From: Hyphomicrobiales bacterium
GTDB taxonomy: Bacteria > Pseudomonadota > Alphaproteobacteria > Rhizobiales > Rhizobiaceae
Reading direction: 5' to 3'
Assembly: GCA_900465915.1 (NCBI GenBank)
Contig: UBKJ01000002.1
Coordinates: 186,001 to 250,000 of the forward strand
DNA length: 64,000 bases
Both the position numbers and the translations under genes were made by a program. Under the pieces are notes generated by a model. The model saw only the letters and a program-made list of their open reading frames with translations, was not told the DNA's origin and did no database searches. Shown here in pieces: positions 1 through 8,772 of the stretch (position 1 is the stretch's first letter; each line of letters opens with the position of its first letter).

Positions 1-1479
1 CACCGACAGATAGGAGCCGACGCCGTGGCCGGTGCCGTGGGCGTAGTCGAAGCCGTGCTTCCACAGCGCGATGCGGGCCAGCGCGTCGATGTCCTGCCCG
101 CGCGTGCCCTTGGGAAAGCGCGCGGTGGTGACGGCGATCATGCCCTTCAGCACCAGCGTGAAGGCGCGCGCGGTCTCGGGCGCGACGCGGCCGATGGGCA
201 CGGTGCGGGTGATGTCGGTGGTGCCGTCGCGATATTGTGCGCCCGAATCGACCAGGTAGAGCTCGCCGTCCTGGAGCTTGCGGTTGGTGTCGGTGTTGAC
301 GCGGTAATGGATGACGGCGCCGTTCGGCCCCGCGCCGGAGATGGTGTCGAAGGACAGGTCCTCCAGCGGGGCCTGGAATTCGCGGCCGACATCGGCGCGC
401 GCCTGTTCCAGCCTTTGCGCCGCGCCGATCTCGTCCACCGAGCCGGGCTTCTGCGCGTCGAGCCAGGACAGGAAATGCGCCATGGCGACGCCGTCGCGCT
501 CATGCGCGGCGCGGGCGCCGTCCAGCTCGGCCTTGTTCTTGACCGCGCGCGGCAGCCGGGCCGGGTCCTTGCCCTCGACCACGCGGCCGCCGGCTTCCTC
601 GACGACCATGCGCAGCCGGTCGGCGGCGAGCGCCGGGTCGAGCAGGATGGCCTCGCCCTTCTTCGCCCGCGCCGTGAGCCGGGCTTCGAGATCGGCCGGG
701 GGGCAAAGCTTGGCGAGCTGGGTCAGATAGGCGCGCGGCTCGATGGAGAGCTTGCCCTCGTCGATGAAAAGCTCCGGCTCGCCCCTGGCGGGCAGGATGG
801 CGAAGCTGAGCGGCAGCGGCGTGTTGGACACGTCCTTGCCGCGGATGTTGAACAGCCACGCCACCGAGGACGGGTCGGTCAGCACCGTGGCGTCGGCGCC
901 AGAGGCTGCGACGGCGGCGCGCATGTCGGCGATCTTGTCTCGCGCCTCGCGGCCCGCGAAGCGTGCGGGCTGGATGGTCACGTCGGCCGCGGGCGGGGCG
1001 GGCTGGTCGTCCCAGACCGCGTCGACCGGATTGGCGGCGACGGCGACCAGCCTGCCGCCGCGCTTCTCCAGCGCGTCGCGCAGCGCGCGCGCCTCGGCGA
1101 TGGTGTGCAGCCACGGGTCGAAGCCGATGGCGAGGCCCGCGCCGTGCTCCTCCAGCCATGCGGCGGGCGGGGTCGCGACGAGGCTTTCATAGGAGAAGGT
1201 TTTTGGATCGGTCTGCGCGCGCACCTGCAATTCGTAGCGGCCGTCGACGAAGATATAGGCCGCGTCCTTGAGAATCAGCGCCGCGCCGGCCGAGCCGGTG
1301 AAGCCGGTCAGCCAGCCCAGCCGCTGGGCGCGCGCCGGCACATATTCGCCCTGGTGCTCGTCGGCGCGCGGGACCAGGAAGCCGTCGAGGCCCAGTTCGG
1401 CCAGTTTGGCCCTCAGGCGCGCCACGCGCGGCGCGCCGTTGGCGGGATCGGTGGTGACGTCGAATGTCTGGAAAGCCAT
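1..1479 (-). CDS. pepP: Xaa-Pro aminopeptidase (aminopeptidase P family), C-terminus cut by window edge
   Basis: Metallopeptidase of family M24 that removes an N-terminal residue preceding proline; cytosolic. I translated the minus strand from the ATG at 1479: 493 codons are open to the window edge. Two creatinase-type N-terminal domains occupy roughly residues 1-300, followed by the M24 catalytic domain. Metal ligands visible are the Asp of VDSG, the Asp of TTDITRT and the His of HGTGHGVG; the remaining ligands would lie in the missing C-terminus. The family is about 600 aa, so roughly 110 residues are missing. It starts 18 bp after the prmA stop, so the two are probably one operon. Confidence 0.9.
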   Translation of the reverse strand, partial: MAFQTFDVTTDPANGAPRVARLRAKLAELGLDGFLVPRADEHQGEYVPARAQRLGWLTGFTGSAGAALILKDAAYIFVDGRYELQVRAQTDPKTFSYESLVATPPAAWLEEHGAGLAIGFDPWLHTIAEARALRDALEKRGGRLVAVAANPVDAVWDDQPAPPAADVTIQPARFAGREARDKIADMRAAVAASGADATVLTDPSSVAWLFNIRGKDVSNTPLPLSFAILPARGEPELFIDEGKLSIEPRAYLTQLAKLCPPADLEARLTARAKKGEAILLDPALAADRLRMVVEEAGGRVVEGKDPARLPRAVKNKAELDGARAAHERDGVAMAHFLSWLDAQKPGSVDEIGAAQRLEQARADVGREFQAPLEDLSFDTISGAGPNGAVIHYRVNTDTNRKLQDGELYLVDSGAQYRDGTTDITRTVPIGRVAPETARAFTLVLKGMIAVTTARFPKGTRGQDIDALARIALWKHGFDYAHGTGHGVGSYLSV

Positions 1480-1497
1480 GGCGCGCTCGCGTGGTGG

Positions 1498-2355
1498 TTA
1501 TTGGAGATGGATCGCTACCCAGCCTTCGCGGCGCAGCGTCTTCTTGTGCGTCAGGCCTTGGGCCAGATAGGCGGCGAGGACGGCGTCGTGCTGGCTTTCG
1601 AGGATGCCGGATAGGATGATCGAGCCGCCGGGCGCGAGATGCGCCTTGATCGACGGGGCCAGCTCGATCAGCGGATTGGCGAGGATGTTGGCCACAATGA
1701 GATCGAACGGCGCGTGGGACTGGAAAATCCGATGCCCGAAGCCTTCCGCCGTCGCGGTGACGATATGCTCGGCGACGCCGTTCTTGGCGGCGTTCTCGGC
1801 CGCCACCGTCACGGCCACGGGGTCGATGTCGGTGGCGAGGACGGGGATGGGGGCGAGCTTGGCGATGGCGATGGCCAGCACCGCGCTGCCCGCGCCGAGG
1901 TCGAGCGCGTTGGTCGGGTGCTCGGTCTCGACCACCTCGGCGATCAGCTCCAGGCAGCCCGCGGTGGTGCCGTGATGGCCGGTGCCGAAGGCGAGGCCGG
2001 CGTCGATCTCGATCGGGATGTCGCCCGGCTCGATCCGGTCGCGGTCGTGCGAGCCGTGCACGAAGAAGCGCCCGGCGCGCACCGGCTTCAACCCTTCCAG
2101 CGAATGCAGCACCCAGTCGATGTCCGGCAGCTCCTCGACCGCGAACTTGCCGGGGCCGACCAGCGCGTCGATGCGGGCCGCGACCTCCTCGGGGCCGTCC
2201 TCGACATAGACCGAGACCTCGTGGATCTGCCGGTCCTCGTCGATTTCGGTGTTGGCGATGGGGAAGCCGTCGTCCTCGAAGGCGCGCTCGAGGATGTCGT
2301 AGATGCGATCGGCTTCCGCCTTGTCCGCCGAAAAGAAAAGTCGCGATTGGGCCAT
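1498..2355 (-). CDS. prmA: Ribosomal protein L11 methyltransferase
   Basis: SAM-dependent enzyme that trimethylates ribosomal protein L11. The product is 285 aa from the ATG at 2355; a TTG six codons upstream (2373) is an alternative start, but the ATG gives the usual family N-terminus (MAQSRLFF). The SAM-binding motif I reads [14 protein letters not shown] and the NPL-type catalytic motif is in [14 protein letters not shown]. The N-terminal half is the substrate-recognition domain. The peptidase gene follows 18 bp downstream on the same strand. Confidence 0.93.
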   Translation of the reverse strand: MAQSRLFFSADKAEADRIYDILERAFEDDGFPIANTEIDEDRQIHEVSVYVEDGPEEVAARIDALVGPGKFAVEELPDIDWVLHSLEGLKPVRAGRFFVHGSHDRDRIEPGDIPIEIDAGLAFGTGHHGTTAGCLELIAEVVETEHPTNALDLGAGSAVLAIAIAKLAPIPVLATDIDPVAVTVAAENAAKNGVAEHIVTATAEGFGHRIFQSHAPFDLIVANILANPLIELAPSIKAHLAPGGSIILSGILESQHDAVLAAYLAQGLTHKKTLRREGWVAIHLQ

Positions 2356-2393
2356 AGGGTCAAATGCTCTCAAACAGATTCAAGACGTCCTGT

Positions 2394-2984
2394 TTACCCG
2401 TTCGCGCCGCCTTTCGCCAGATTCTTCAGCTTGGCCATCGCCGCGTCGGGGCTCTCCTGATAGGCGATGGTGCCGCGGAAGCGCCCGCCCTTGTCGAACA
2501 GCAGCACCGAGGCCAGGTGATCCATGGTGTAGTCGCCGTCCTCGCCGGGGACCTTCTTGGCGTAGACATGGTAGGCCTTGATCGCGGCGGCGACGTTTTG
2601 CGGCGTTCCGGTGACGCCGACGATGCGGTCGGAGACGTTGCCGACATAGGTCTTCATCACGCCTTCCGTGTCGCGCTCGGGATCGACGGTGATGAAATAG
2701 GCCTTGACGTCGGCCGCCGCGGGGCCGAGCTGCTTCAGCCAGCCGTCCAGCTCGTAAAGCGTGGTGGGGCAGACGTCGGGGCAATGGGTGTAGCCGAAGA
2801 ACACCGCCGCGGGCGTGGCGCGCAGGTCCTGCTCGGTGAAGGGCTTTCCGTCCATGGTGACGAGCGCCAGCGGCCCGCCGAAGGGCTGGTCCGCCGCCTG
2901 CCGGGCGTGGATATAGTTGAAGCCCGCCGCCGCGAGGATGACGGCGACGAAAGCCGCGATGAAAACGGGTAGAAATTTTTTCAT
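2394..2984 (-). CDS. SCO1/SenC family copper chaperone, membrane anchored
   Basis: Thioredoxin-fold protein of 196 aa that in this family delivers copper to the CuA centre of cytochrome c oxidase or maintains its thiols. One N-terminal membrane segment (about residues 4-24) anchors it on the periplasmic side. The copper-binding CxxxC is visible in the motif HCPDVCPTT and the distal His in YTMDH. Length is typical. No oxidase genes are nearby. It lies 38 bp upstream of prmA on the same strand and could be the first gene of that transcription unit. Confidence 0.92.
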   Translation of the reverse strand: MKKFLPVFIAAFVAVILAAAGFNYIHARQAADQPFGGPLALVTMDGKPFTEQDLRATPAAVFFGYTHCPDVCPTTLYELDGWLKQLGPAAADVKAYFITVDPERDTEGVMKTYVGNVSDRIVGVTGTPQNVAAAIKAYHVYAKKVPGEDGDYTMDHLASVLLFDKGGRFRGTIAYQESPDAAMAKLKNLAKGGANG

Positions 2985-3104
2985 GTCCGCCGGACCTGTT
3001 GCTGCCGCCGCGCCGGTTGCGCGCTATGATGACGTGAATCTCCCCGCCGCGAAGCGCGGGCTGCGGCACTATAGGAGCGTCGCGGACATTCTGAAAGTTT
3101 TGAA

Positions 3105-3737
3105 ATGAAGCAGGCCGACGATCTTCGCTTCCAGGACAGCGAACCGCGCATCCATTCCACCGCGAAATTGCAGGGCGTGAAGCTGGGGCGCTACGCCGAT
3201 ATCGGCGAAAGAGTGATCCTGCGCGAAGTGACGGTCGGCGACTTCACCTATTTCGAGCGGAACGGCGAGGGCATCTACGCCGATATAGGCAAGTTCTGCT
3301 CCATCGCCGCCAATGTGCGCATCAACGCGCTGGAGCATCCGATGGAGCGGCTCACCACGCACAAGCTGACCTACCGACCCAACGAATATTTCCGCTATCT
3401 GGGCGTGGACGGGGATTTTCGCGCCCGAAGGCAGGCGAAGCGGGTGAGCATCGGCCATGACGTGTGGATCGGCCACGGCGCGGTGATCACGCCCGGCGTG
3501 ACGGTGGGCCACGGCGCGGTGATCGGGGCCAATGCGGTGGTGACGAAGGACGTCGCGCCCTATGCGGTGGTGGGCGGCGTACCGGCGCGAATCATCCGCA
3601 TGCGTTTCGACGCCGCGACGGTCGAACGATTGCTGGCGCTCGGCTGGTGGGACTGGCCCGTCGAGAAGCTTTACGAAGCCGTTTCCGACATGCAGGCACT
3701 GGAAATTTCAGCCTTTCTCGACAAATGGGAAGGCTGA
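3105..3737 (+). CDS. Left-handed beta-helix (hexapeptide repeat) acetyltransferase, DapH/phosphonate-associated type
   Basis: A 210-aa acyltransferase-fold protein. Hexapeptide repeats run through residues 15-70 and again 118-165 (for example IGHDVWIGHGAVI, GAVIGANAVVTKDV), with a loop carrying a likely catalytic His between them and an aromatic tail (GWWDWP). The pattern matches the xenobiotic/chloramphenicol-acetyltransferase-like family often found with phosphonate (phn) genes, but no phn gene is in this window, so the substrate is unknown. The ATG at 3105 is 120 bp from the divergent SenC gene, and both promoters should lie in that gap. Confidence 0.82.
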   Translation: MKQADDLRFQDSEPRIHSTAKLQGVKLGRYADIGERVILREVTVGDFTYFERNGEGIYADIGKFCSIAANVRINALEHPMERLTTHKLTYRPNEYFRYLGVDGDFRARRQAKRVSIGHDVWIGHGAVITPGVTVGHGAVIGANAVVTKDVAPYAVVGGVPARIIRMRFDAATVERLLALGWWDWPVEKLYEAVSDMQALEISAFLDKWEG

Positions 3738-3801
3738 TCGGGCATCTTGCAAAGCCATGGTTCTACGCCCATGTTCAGGCAAACAATTCTGGAGATGTGG
3801 A

Positions 3802-4299
3802 ATGATCAGGGACAAGATTGCCGCCGGCCTGCTGGCTGCCGCGATGACAGCACTGGCGGCTATGCCGGCCTCCGCCGAGCAGGTCGGCAAGGTCGGCGTG
3901 GACTGGGTCGGCAACGATATCGTCGTCGACGCGGTGGCCGATCCGAAGGTCAAGGGCGTGACCTGCTATCTCGCTTCCTTCTCGCGCAGCATGATCGACC
4001 GGCTGCAAAAGGGCAAATGGTTCGAGGACCCGTCCAACGCCTCCATCTCCTGCGAGCAGACCGGGCCGATCAGCGTCGGAGATATCAGTCTCGGCCAGAA
4101 GGGCGAACGCATCTTTTCCGACCGCACCAGCCTGATCTGGAAGAAGCTGGTCATCACCCGCATCTACGACAAGCAGAACAACACGCTGCTCTATCTGGCG
4201 CACGCCGCGCAGGTGCAGGACGGGTCGGCCAAGACCTCGCTCTCCACGGTGCCGCTCTACAAGGGCGACGTGACCTGGGAGAAGGGCAAGCCGCAGTAA
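3802..4299 (+). CDS. creA: CreA family periplasmic protein
   Basis: A 165-aa secreted protein with a clear signal peptide (hydrophobic stretch followed by MPASAEQ, cleavage probably after ASA). The mature part carries the CreA pattern VKGVTCYLA, ISCEQTGPI and a TSLIWKKL segment; two conserved Cys could form a disulfide. The biochemical function of CreA is not established. The open frame reaches further upstream, but the ATG at 3802 is preceded by GGAG at 3791 and gives the signal peptide, so I use it. Confidence 0.88.
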   Translation: MIRDKIAAGLLAAAMTALAAMPASAEQVGKVGVDWVGNDIVVDAVADPKVKGVTCYLASFSRSMIDRLQKGKWFEDPSNASISCEQTGPISVGDISLGQKGERIFSDRTSLIWKKLVITRIYDKQNNTLLYLAHAAQVQDGSAKTSLSTVPLYKGDVTWEKGKPQ

Positions 4300-4305
4300 G
4301 GCGCT

Positions 4306-4845
4306 CTATTTCCGGAGGAAAAGCGCGCCCAAAGCGAGGCCGGCGAGAAACGGCAGGCCGTGGATATCCTTCATCTAGGTGCCGATCAGCGCCGCGACGA
4401 TGAGGGCGGCTGGCCCGGTTTTCGCGAACCACGGCCCCGGCCGCAGCAGAAGCCAGGCGGCGAGGCCGCCCAATAGCCCGGCGACGGCGATCGATCCGCC
4501 CGCGCCGTCGGGTTGCCAGACGTAGCCCGCCATCTCACCGACCGCCGCGCCGGTCGCATAGAGGCAGAGCCAGCGGGCGCGGCCGAACAGCCGCTCGACG
4601 CCGAGGCCGACGACGAGAAGCGTGGCCCATATGCCCAAGGTTATCGGCCATGGGTCGGGCTGAACGAAAAGCGGCGTGACGGCGCGCCATAATTCGCCGC
4701 GCTCCAGCGCGGGCCAGTCGCGCCGCAGCGCCTCCAGCAGGTTCGGCTCGATGCGGCTCGCGCAGGTGATCGCCACGGAAAGCGCAAGCATGGCGACGGT
4801 CGCGAACGGAAATTTTCCGATCCGGTGCGTCGCCGAACGAGCCAT
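4306..4845 (-). pseudogene. Rhomboid-like membrane protein gene interrupted by an in-frame TAG
   Basis: Reading from the ATG at 4845, 156 codons encode a polytopic membrane protein with rhomboid-like signatures: LWRAVTPLF after the first membrane span and GGSIAVAGLLGG around the expected active-site Ser. A TAG at 4375-4377 ends the frame. The same frame then continues for 22 sense codons (MKDIHGLPFLAGLALGALFL...) to a second TAG at 4306-4308. That tail has the HG plus hydrophobic helix expected of the last rhomboid membrane span with its catalytic His. The simplest reading is a nonsense mutation; alternatively the shorter 156-aa protein is used. The Ser motif is not the canonical GxSG, so protease activity is uncertain even when intact. 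Confidence 0.6.
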
Positions 4846-4867
4846 GGGTTCAATCCCCGCCGAGCGG

Positions 4868-7471
4868 TCAGACCGCCTGCACGAAGCCGTCGAGAACCCG
4901 CTTCTGCCCGGCCTTGTCGAAGTCGATGGTGAGCTTGTTGCCGTCGATGGCGGAGACGGTGCCGTTGCCGAACTTCATATGGAAGACGCGGTCGCCGGTC
5001 TTGAAGGCGGAAGGCTTGTCGGCCACCGATTTCGCCACCAGTTCGCCCTCGATGGTGCGGCCCTTGACCGAGCCGCGCCCCGCGCCGAAGCCCGAATCCG
5101 TCTCGCCATAGCCGATGCGCTCGACACGGCTACCGGAGCGCGAGCCCCAATTGTTGCGGGTGGCTTCGGAGCGGTTCTGTTGCGCGCGCTGCCAGCCGGG
5201 CGTGGAATAGGTGTTCTGGAACGGGTCGGCCCGATTCGTTCCCATCTTGTCGAAGCGCGATTGGCCGTAACTGCCGTAGCCGCCGTAATTGCCTTCCATC
5301 TCGGCCACTTCGACATGGGCTTCCGGCAGTTCCTCCAGAAAGCGCGACGGGATGGTCGACTGCCACATGCCGTGGATGCGGCGGTTGGAGACGAACCACA
5401 GATGCAGGTTCTTCTTGGCGCGCGTCACGCCGACATAGGCGAGGCGGCGTTCCTCCTCCAGCCCCGAGCGCCCGCCCTCGTCGAGCGCGCGCTGGTGCGG
5501 GAACAGGCCTTCCTCCCAGCCGGGCAGAAAGACGGTTTCGAACTCCAGTCCCTTGGCCGAATGCAGCGTCATGATGTTGACGGCGTCGAGGTCCTCGTTC
5601 TGCTCGGCGTCCATCACCAGCGCGACGTGTTCGAGGAAGCCGCGCAGGCTTTCGTAATCCTCCATGGAGCGGATCAGCTCCTTGAGGTTTTCGAGCCGGC
5701 CCGGCGCTTCCGCCGACTTGTCGTTCTGCCACATGGCCGTGTAGCCGGATTCGTCGAGGATGCGTTCGGCCAGCTCGGTGTGCGGCGTGGTGTCGATCAG
5801 CGATTGCCAGCGGCGGAAATTCTCCACCACTTCGCGCAGCGCCGCGCGCGGCTTGGGCTTCAGTTCTTCCGTCTCGACCAGATCGCAGGCGGCGGCGAAC
5901 ATGGAGAGATCGCGGGCGCGGGCGTAGTCGTGAATCTGGCGGATGGCGGATTCGCCCAGGCCCCGCTTCGGCGTGTTGATGATGCGCTCCAGCGCGAGGT
6001 CGTCGGCGGGTTGCGCCACGACGCGCAGGTAAGCCATGGCGTCGCGGATTTCGAGCCGCTCATAGAAGCGCGGGCCGCCGATGACGCGGTAATTGAGACC
6101 GAGCGTGACGAAACGGTCCTCGAATTCGCGCATCTGGAACGAGGCGCGCACGAGGATCGCCATGTTGTTGAGCTTGTGGCCCTGCCGCTGCGCCTGCTCG
6201 ATGGCCTCGCCCACGGCGCGGGCTTCTTCCTCCGAATCCCACGCCGCATGCACTTTCACGCGCGGGTCGTCGTGGTTGGGGGAGTCGGTGAACAGCGTCT
6301 TGCCGAGCCGGCCCTCGTTATGGGCGATGAGATGCGCCGCCGCGCCGAGGATATGCGCGGTGGAGCGGTAGTTGCGCTCCAGCTTGATCACCACCGCGCC
6401 CGGAAAATCCTTCTCGAAGCGCAGGATGTTGTCCACTTCCGCGCCGCGCCAGCCGTAGATCGACTGGTCGTCGTCGCCCACGCAGCACAGGTTGACGCGC
6501 GCTCCCTCGCCCGGAGGCGCGGAGCGGTGCGTCCCCTCGTCCTTCGAGACGGCCCTGCGGGCCTCCTCAGGATGAGGGGAAGGAGACGTTGCGCGGGTTA
6601 TGTCGCGCGGGTCTGCGTTTCTGGGCTGGGGGCGCTGGGCGAGAAGGCGCAGCCAGAGATATTGCGCGGTGTTGGTGTCCTGATACTCGTCCACCAGAAT
6701 ATAGCGGAACTTGGCGTGGTACTCGCGCAGAATGTCCGGATAGGTGCGGAAGATGCGGATCGGGTGCAGCAGCAGGTCGCCGAAATCGCAGGCGTTGAGC
6801 GTGCGCAGCCGGTCCTGATAGGCGCGGTAAAGCTCGCGCCCGCGCCCGTTGCCGAAGGAGCGCGCGTCGCCTTCCGGGATGTCCTCCGGCCCGAAGCCCT
6901 TGTTCTTCCAGCCGTCGATCATGTTGGCGAAGGTGCGGGCCGGCCAGCGCTTGTCGTCGAGGCCTTCGGCCTGAATGAGCTGCTTGATCAGCCGGATCAC
7001 ATCATCCGTGTCGAGGATGGTGAAGTCGGAGGTGAGGTTGACCAGCTCCGCATGGCGGCGCAGCAGCTTCACGCCGATGGAGTGGAAGGTGCCGAGCCAC
7101 GGCATGCCTTCCACCGCGCCGCCGACCAGATGGCCGATGCGGTCCTTCATCTCGCGCGCCGCCTTGTTGGTGAAGGTGACGGCGAGAATCTGGCTCGGAT
7201 AGGCGAGGCCCATGGTCAGGATATGCGCGATGCGGGTGGTGAGCACGCGCGTCTTGCCGGTGCCCGCGCCGGCCAGCACCAGCACCGGACCTTCGGTGGT
7301 CAGCACCGCCTGCCGCTGTTCGGGGTTGAGGCCCTTGAGATAATCGGGTTCGCCGCGCTGTTGATTGCGCGCCGCCATGGCGCGCGCGGCCAAGCCGCCG
7401 CCGGAAACGGGTGCGGGGCTTCGCGGCGCGTCGTCGCCGAAAAACGGCATATCGTCGGGAAAGTCGGACAT
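4868..7471 (-). CDS. uvrD: UvrD/PcrA-type DNA helicase II, with an in-frame repeat insertion
   Basis: ATP-dependent 3'-5' SF1A helicase for nucleotide excision and mismatch repair, 867 aa from the ATG at 7471 (TTG 7510 and ATG 7501 are longer options). Visible motifs: Walker A AGAGTGKT (about 67-74), motif Ia TFTNKAAREM, Walker B DEYQD (261-265), motif III VGDDDQSIYGWRG (331-343), later VMTLHSAKGLEF-like and VTRAKKNLHLWF. The C-terminus keeps the PcrA/UvrD Tudor-like segment. Between motifs II and III residues about 285-325 are extra, and 298-313 are the translation of a 47-bp palindromic repeat (see the repeat at 6533). The frame is open throughout, so the protein is probably functional. Confidence 0.95.
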   Translation of the reverse strand: MSDFPDDMPFFGDDAPRSPAPVSGGGLAARAMAARNQQRGEPDYLKGLNPEQRQAVLTTEGPVLVLAGAGTGKTRVLTTRIAHILTMGLAYPSQILAVTFTNKAAREMKDRIGHLVGGAVEGMPWLGTFHSIGVKLLRRHAELVNLTSDFTILDTDDVIRLIKQLIQAEGLDDKRWPARTFANMIDGWKNKGFGPEDIPEGDARSFGNGRGRELYRAYQDRLRTLNACDFGDLLLHPIRIFRTYPDILREYHAKFRYILVDEYQDTNTAQYLWLRLLAQRPQPRNADPRDITRATSPSPHPEEARRAVSKDEGTHRSAPPGEGARVNLCCVGDDDQSIYGWRGAEVDNILRFEKDFPGAVVIKLERNYRSTAHILGAAAHLIAHNEGRLGKTLFTDSPNHDDPRVKVHAAWDSEEEARAVGEAIEQAQRQGHKLNNMAILVRASFQMREFEDRFVTLGLNYRVIGGPRFYERLEIRDAMAYLRVVAQPADDLALERIINTPKRGLGESAIRQIHDYARARDLSMFAAACDLVETEELKPKPRAALREVVENFRRWQSLIDTTPHTELAERILDESGYTAMWQNDKSAEAPGRLENLKELIRSMEDYESLRGFLEHVALVMDAEQNEDLDAVNIMTLHSAKGLEFETVFLPGWEEGLFPHQRALDEGGRSGLEEERRLAYVGVTRAKKNLHLWFVSNRRIHGMWQSTIPSRFLEELPEAHVEVAEMEGNYGGYGSYGQSRFDKMGTNRADPFQNTYSTPGWQRAQQNRSEATRNNWGSRSGSRVERIGYGETDSGFGAGRGSVKGRTIEGELVAKSVADKPSAFKTGDRVFHMKFGNGTVSAIDGNKLTIDFDKAGQKRVLDGFVQAV
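6533..6579. repeat. 47-bp imperfect palindromic element inside the uvrD coding sequence
   Basis: The outer arms are CCCCTCgTCCT at 6533 and AGGATGAGGGG ending at 6579, and the centre is the perfect GGCCC-tgc-GGGCC. From memory, this composition and the peptide it encodes on the minus strand (HPEEARRAVSKDEG) match dispersed palindromic repeats common between genes in Rhizobiales and other alphaproteobacteria. Here it lies in frame within uvrD, in the variable linker before motif III. Confidence 0.8.
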
Positions 7472-7584
7472 TGCACCGAATGTAGTGATTCGCTCACGCA
7501 TTTCCAGCAAAAGTGCGAAGCGGTTTTGCGTCAGGACAAGGCGTCACACAAAATCAAGACCAGCGAAAGGGTTAAAATATGCGG

Positions 7585-8661
7585 TTATTCTAATTGAGTG
7601 ACGCGCCGGTCGGTGAAGTTCAGGCGATGGGCGGCCAGCGCCTCGACCAGCCCGCGCATCTCCGGCTCGCGGGCCAGAAGCTCGTCCAGCTCGGTCATCT
7701 GATTCATGGCGATGAGGCGCAGAATATCGTCGCGCACCGTGCCGTCGGCGCGGCGCGGCAGATGGGCGACGGGCTGGATCAGCTCCAGCTTCTGGCCCTT
7801 GAGGCGCGCGCGCAGGCTCTTTTCGTCGGCGGAAAGCGTCTCCACGAATGCGTAGAGGCCGACGCCCTTGGCCGGCAGCGAATAGAGCGCCAGCGCCACG
7901 TCGCTGACGCGCGGATCGGATTTCAGCGCGGCGCGGATCGCCGGTCCCTCATTGTCGATGCGGTCGCCGGTGCCTTCGCCGTCCGACCAGTTGAAGACGC
8001 CGCGCGTGACGAAATTATAGACCTTCTTGCCGGTGGCGAGCCAGATGCGCGAGGGCAGCGAGCGGCGGGCGAGAACGCGCTTCTCCGTCGGCGTCATCAG
8101 GTGCCTGGCGAAGGCGCGCTTCTGCTTGATGAGGTGGCGGAAATCCTCATAGGCCATCATGCGGTAGAGCGCGCCGCGCCGGCGGTGCACGCTGGCCAAC
8201 TGGAAGTCGATCACGGCGGCTTCGCCTTCCGGCGTCATCAGCCAGTTCTGCGGCTTGGCGAGGTCGTTATGGGTGACGCCCAGCCGGCGCATGTCGCGCA
8301 GGATGCGGTGCGCGGTGCGATACCATTTGGGGTCGGACGGTCGGGCCAGATGCAGCGGCGTGCCCTCGGTCCAGGAGCGGTAGAGCCCGTCCTTGTCGGT
8401 GGCGAGCAGTTGCGGCGCGCCCTCGACGCCGCGCACGGCCTTGAGGCCGCGGATTTCGCGCCTGGCCAAGATCCATGCCAGCGGCTTCGACCACCAGGGC
8501 GCGGCGCTGACCACGCGGCGAATGATGCGCGTATCGGGATCGCCCGCGAAATAGCCGGCGCGCGTCTCGGAAAACACGTCGCGCTTGAACACGGCGGTCT
8601 CGACGAATTCGGGAATGGCCTCGCCGGTCAGCGGCGCGTCGATGTGAGGGTTCTGAACCAT
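7585..8661 (-). CDS. Kinase-like protein with C-terminal AMP-binding-enzyme-C-like domain
   Basis: A 358-aa protein. The N-terminal two-thirds resemble small RIO/Kdo-kinase-like protein kinases: catalytic loop HNDLAKPQN (131-139, HxDxxxxN) and metal-binding VIDFQLA (150-156, DFQ in place of DFG). Residues about 225-320 look like the C-terminal lid of acyl-CoA synthetases: NEGPAIRAALKSDPRVSDVAL, then VGLYAFVET, then ADGTVRDDILRLIAMNQ in the place of the usual TGK-lysine loop. The catalytic Lys loop is not convincing. The kinase call is moderately strong; the second domain is inference from pattern. No AMP-binding N-domain is encoded nearby. Confidence 0.65.
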   Translation of the reverse strand: MVQNPHIDAPLTGEAIPEFVETAVFKRDVFSETRAGYFAGDPDTRIIRRVVSAAPWWSKPLAWILARREIRGLKAVRGVEGAPQLLATDKDGLYRSWTEGTPLHLARPSDPKWYRTAHRILRDMRRLGVTHNDLAKPQNWLMTPEGEAAVIDFQLASVHRRRGALYRMMAYEDFRHLIKQKRAFARHLMTPTEKRVLARRSLPSRIWLATGKKVYNFVTRGVFNWSDGEGTGDRIDNEGPAIRAALKSDPRVSDVALALYSLPAKGVGLYAFVETLSADEKSLRARLKGQKLELIQPVAHLPRRADGTVRDDILRLIAMNQMTELDELLAREPEMRGLVEALAAHRLNFTDRRVTQLE

Positions 8662-8772
8662 GACGCTCCAGTAAACCTTACTACCGGATCAATCAAGTTC
8701 GACGCCGCCGATCCGTGTTGCAATCGCGCCGGCGAGGGGGCAAAAAGGCGCATCGAATGAGGAGCATCCGGC

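Noticed and set aside
4676-7597. A 973-codon plus-strand frame opposite uvrD
   Set aside because: Antisense shadow of a clearly recognised helicase.
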